A stretch of DNA of 7,178 nt from the NCBI GenBank assembly GCA_003518475.1, contig DOYO01000091.1:422-7599 (forward strand). The letters are read 5' to 3'. The position numbers were made by a program, and so were the translations under genes. The notes beneath the pieces are model-generated. The model did not search any database and was not told the DNA's origin. It saw nothing but the letters and a program-made list of their open reading frames with translations. This document shows positions 6,474 through 7,178 of this stretch, piece by piece; positions within the stretch are counted from its first letter, which is position 1; each line of letters opens with the position of its first letter. The stretch is from Acholeplasmataceae bacterium. GTDB lineage: Bacteria > Bacillota_I > Bacilli_A > Acholeplasmatales > Acholeplasmataceae.

Positions 6474-6483
6474 GTCTCTTTTT

Positions 6484-7041
6484 TTAGATTAACTTGTTCA
6501 TTACCCAGAAGTCTGGATTGCTTGTCGTTACTGCACAAGCACCTGCTTTAAGACATCTGGTGATTTGTTCCTTGCTTCGAATCAATCCACCCATTAAAAT
6601 CTTTGAGGAAACCTCTTTTTTGATTTCTTCGATGATATCCGTTGAGATTGCTGGAAGGATTTCTAGGTATTGCGGATTGGTTTTTCTTGCGAGTTCAAGG
6701 CTTTGTTCAAGGGATATTGAATCCTTTAAGAAAAATCTCAAGATTCCGATGACATTGCGCTTGTTGCAAACCTCAATCACTTTTGGTTTGCTGGAAATGA
6801 TGCCATCGACATTTAAGGTTTGAATCAGGTAGATTGCTCCAAACTCGTCACTGGACAATCCCTTGATCAACTCAGAATGAATCAAAACCTTTTTATGATT
6901 TTCTTTCATGAGCTTCACGAGATCAGGGAGCTGAGCAAGTTGGAAGTTCATGAGAATGCCGTAGGTTAGGGGCAATGCTAGGAATTTCTTCAAATCTTGG
7001 TGATTACTAATCGCTGGCAATATTTGCTGGCCGTTCAACAC
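6484..7041 (-). CDS. glpP: Glycerol-3-phosphate-responsive antiterminator GlpP
   Basis: GlpP is an RNA-associated regulator that, when bound to glycerol-3-phosphate, lets transcription pass leader terminators of glp genes. The 185 residues match the usual family length. The protein has the expected TIM-barrel-like pattern: I-L-P-A-I (7-11), V-L-I-H-S-E-L-I-K-G-L (52-62), E-I-L-P-A-I (127-132), G-G-L-I-R (151-155) and A-G-A-C-A-V-T-T-S-N (166-175). The last two resemble the phosphate-binding loops of the barrel. The start is GTG at 7041, followed by TTG, with AAGGAGG about nine bases upstream; no better ATG exists nearby. It is the promoter-proximal gene of the operon, so it could control its own transcript as well as the enzymes downstream. 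Its leader contains palindromes that suggest an additional transcriptional regulator. Confidence 0.95.
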   Translation of the reverse strand: MLNGQQILPAISNHQDLKKFLALPLTYGILMNFQLAQLPDLVKLMKENHKKVLIHSELIKGLSSDEFGAIYLIQTLNVDGIISSKPKVIEVCNKRNVIGILRFFLKDSISLEQSLELARKTNPQYLEILPAISTDIIEEIKKEVSSKILMGGLIRSKEQITRCLKAGACAVTTSNPDFWVMNKLI

Positions 7042-7085
7042 GTCTCTATTCCTCCTTGGGTAGCATGTGAACTACTCCCATAACT

Positions 7086-7100
7086 TAATGAGACTCATTA
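7086..7100. repeat. Perfect 15-bp palindrome, probable operator
   Basis: TAATGAGACTCATTA is a perfect inverted repeat of 7-bp arms around a single central base (7093). It overlaps the proposed -10 of glpP. The 7-1-7 shape is typical of dimeric helix-turn-helix or Fur-like operators, but the sequence does not let me name the regulator. It is not followed by a T-tract, so it is not a terminator. Confidence 0.55.
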
Positions 7101-7113
7101 GAAATGGGGGTTT

Positions 7114-7151
7114 CTTGGGTAAAACAGACTAATGTCTATTAGTTTACCAAG
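7114..7151. repeat. Nested inverted repeat upstream of glpP, possible second operator
   Basis: CTTGG and TAA on the left pair with TTACCAAG on the right. Inside them is ACTAATGTCTATTAGT (7128-7143), with perfect 6-bp arms around GTCT. AGAC-TAAT-GTCT (7126-7137) gives another overlapping symmetric reading, similar to many TetR-family operators. The half-site CTAAT/ATTAG is shared with the nearby palindrome at 7086-7100. No T-tract follows on either strand, which argues against a terminator. Confidence 0.45.
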
Positions 7152-7178
7152 CTATTGCGTCTGTTCCATACGCTTTTG

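Larger units (their letters stand above)
7042..7178. promoter_or_regulatory. Non-coding region upstream of glpP with candidate promoter and leader
   Basis: No gene is seen in these 137 bases. For glpP the best promoter guess on the minus strand is TTTACC (7118-7123) and TCTAAT (7097-7102). The 15-base spacer is shorter than ideal, so it is weak. The ribosome binding site (CCTCCTT on the + strand) lies at about 7051-7057. Two inverted repeats, listed separately, fall on and around this promoter. The right-hand neighbour lies outside the window. Confidence 0.4.

Noticed and set aside
7042..7178. T-box or other riboswitch in the glpP leader
   Set aside because: No T-box core, specifier region or leader terminator with a U-tract was found; only short palindromes are present.
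7152..7178. GCGT/ACGC hairpin followed by TTTT at the right edge as a + strand terminator
   Set aside because: The stem is only four base pairs and the window ends within the T-run, so it cannot be supported.
7042..7178. CcpA cre site upstream of glpP
   Set aside because: Carbon control would make sense for this operon, but no stretch matches the cre consensus well enough.
1..7178. CRISPR arrays, transposases, insertion-sequence ends, tRNA or rRNA genes
   Set aside because: No regularly spaced direct repeats, transposase motifs or tRNA-like cloverleaf sequences were seen.

Overview
This window looks like a chromosomal segment of a low-GC Gram-positive-type bacterium (Firmicutes sensu lato, for example a Clostridia- or Erysipelotrichia-like lineage, or Acholeplasma). 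The base composition is AT-rich by eye. Shine-Dalgarno sites are strong and close to AGGAGG. TGA is used as a stop in the ATGA overlaps, which argues against mollicutes that read TGA as Trp. GlpP-type antitermination and a GlpK with a PTS-type histidine loop are both typical of Gram-positive bacteria. The exact taxon cannot be fixed from the sequence.

Layout. Bases 1-754 (+ strand) hold the end of one small membrane protein and a second, four-helix membrane protein, neither of which I recognise. They are followed by a clear intrinsic terminator (781-818). A YdjA-type nitroreductase follows on the + strand (887-1429). It converges on a long minus-strand operon, and both transcription units meet at a GC-rich hairpin (1451-1478).

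The minus-strand operon runs from about 7041 down to 1479 and is a glycerol / glycerol-3-phosphate (G3P) module. Its order is: glpP antiterminator; a GlpA/LhgO-like FAD dehydrogenase with a C-terminal BFD-like [2Fe-2S] domain; a two-Rossmann FAD/NAD oxidoreductase; a DUF1667 four-cysteine Fe-S protein; glycerol kinase glpK; and a small stand-alone Rieske ferredoxin. The three middle genes are linked by two ATGA stop/start overlaps, which suggests one translationally coupled enzyme complex. GlpK would make G3P, the complex would oxidise it to DHAP, and G3P bound to GlpP would switch on the operon. There is no GlpC membrane anchor, no aerobic GlpD/GlpO and no GlpF in view.

The most interesting point is the electron path. 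Two FAD sites, one BFD [2Fe-2S] site, a four-cysteine cluster site, a probable NAD site and a Rieske protein lie in one operon with no obvious membrane quinone-reducing subunit. The G3P dehydrogenase part of the arrangement is a known family context; the Rieske at the end is the less expected part. Upstream of glpP (7042-7178) there is a non-coding region with a perfect 15-bp palindrome and a second nested inverted repeat that look like operators.
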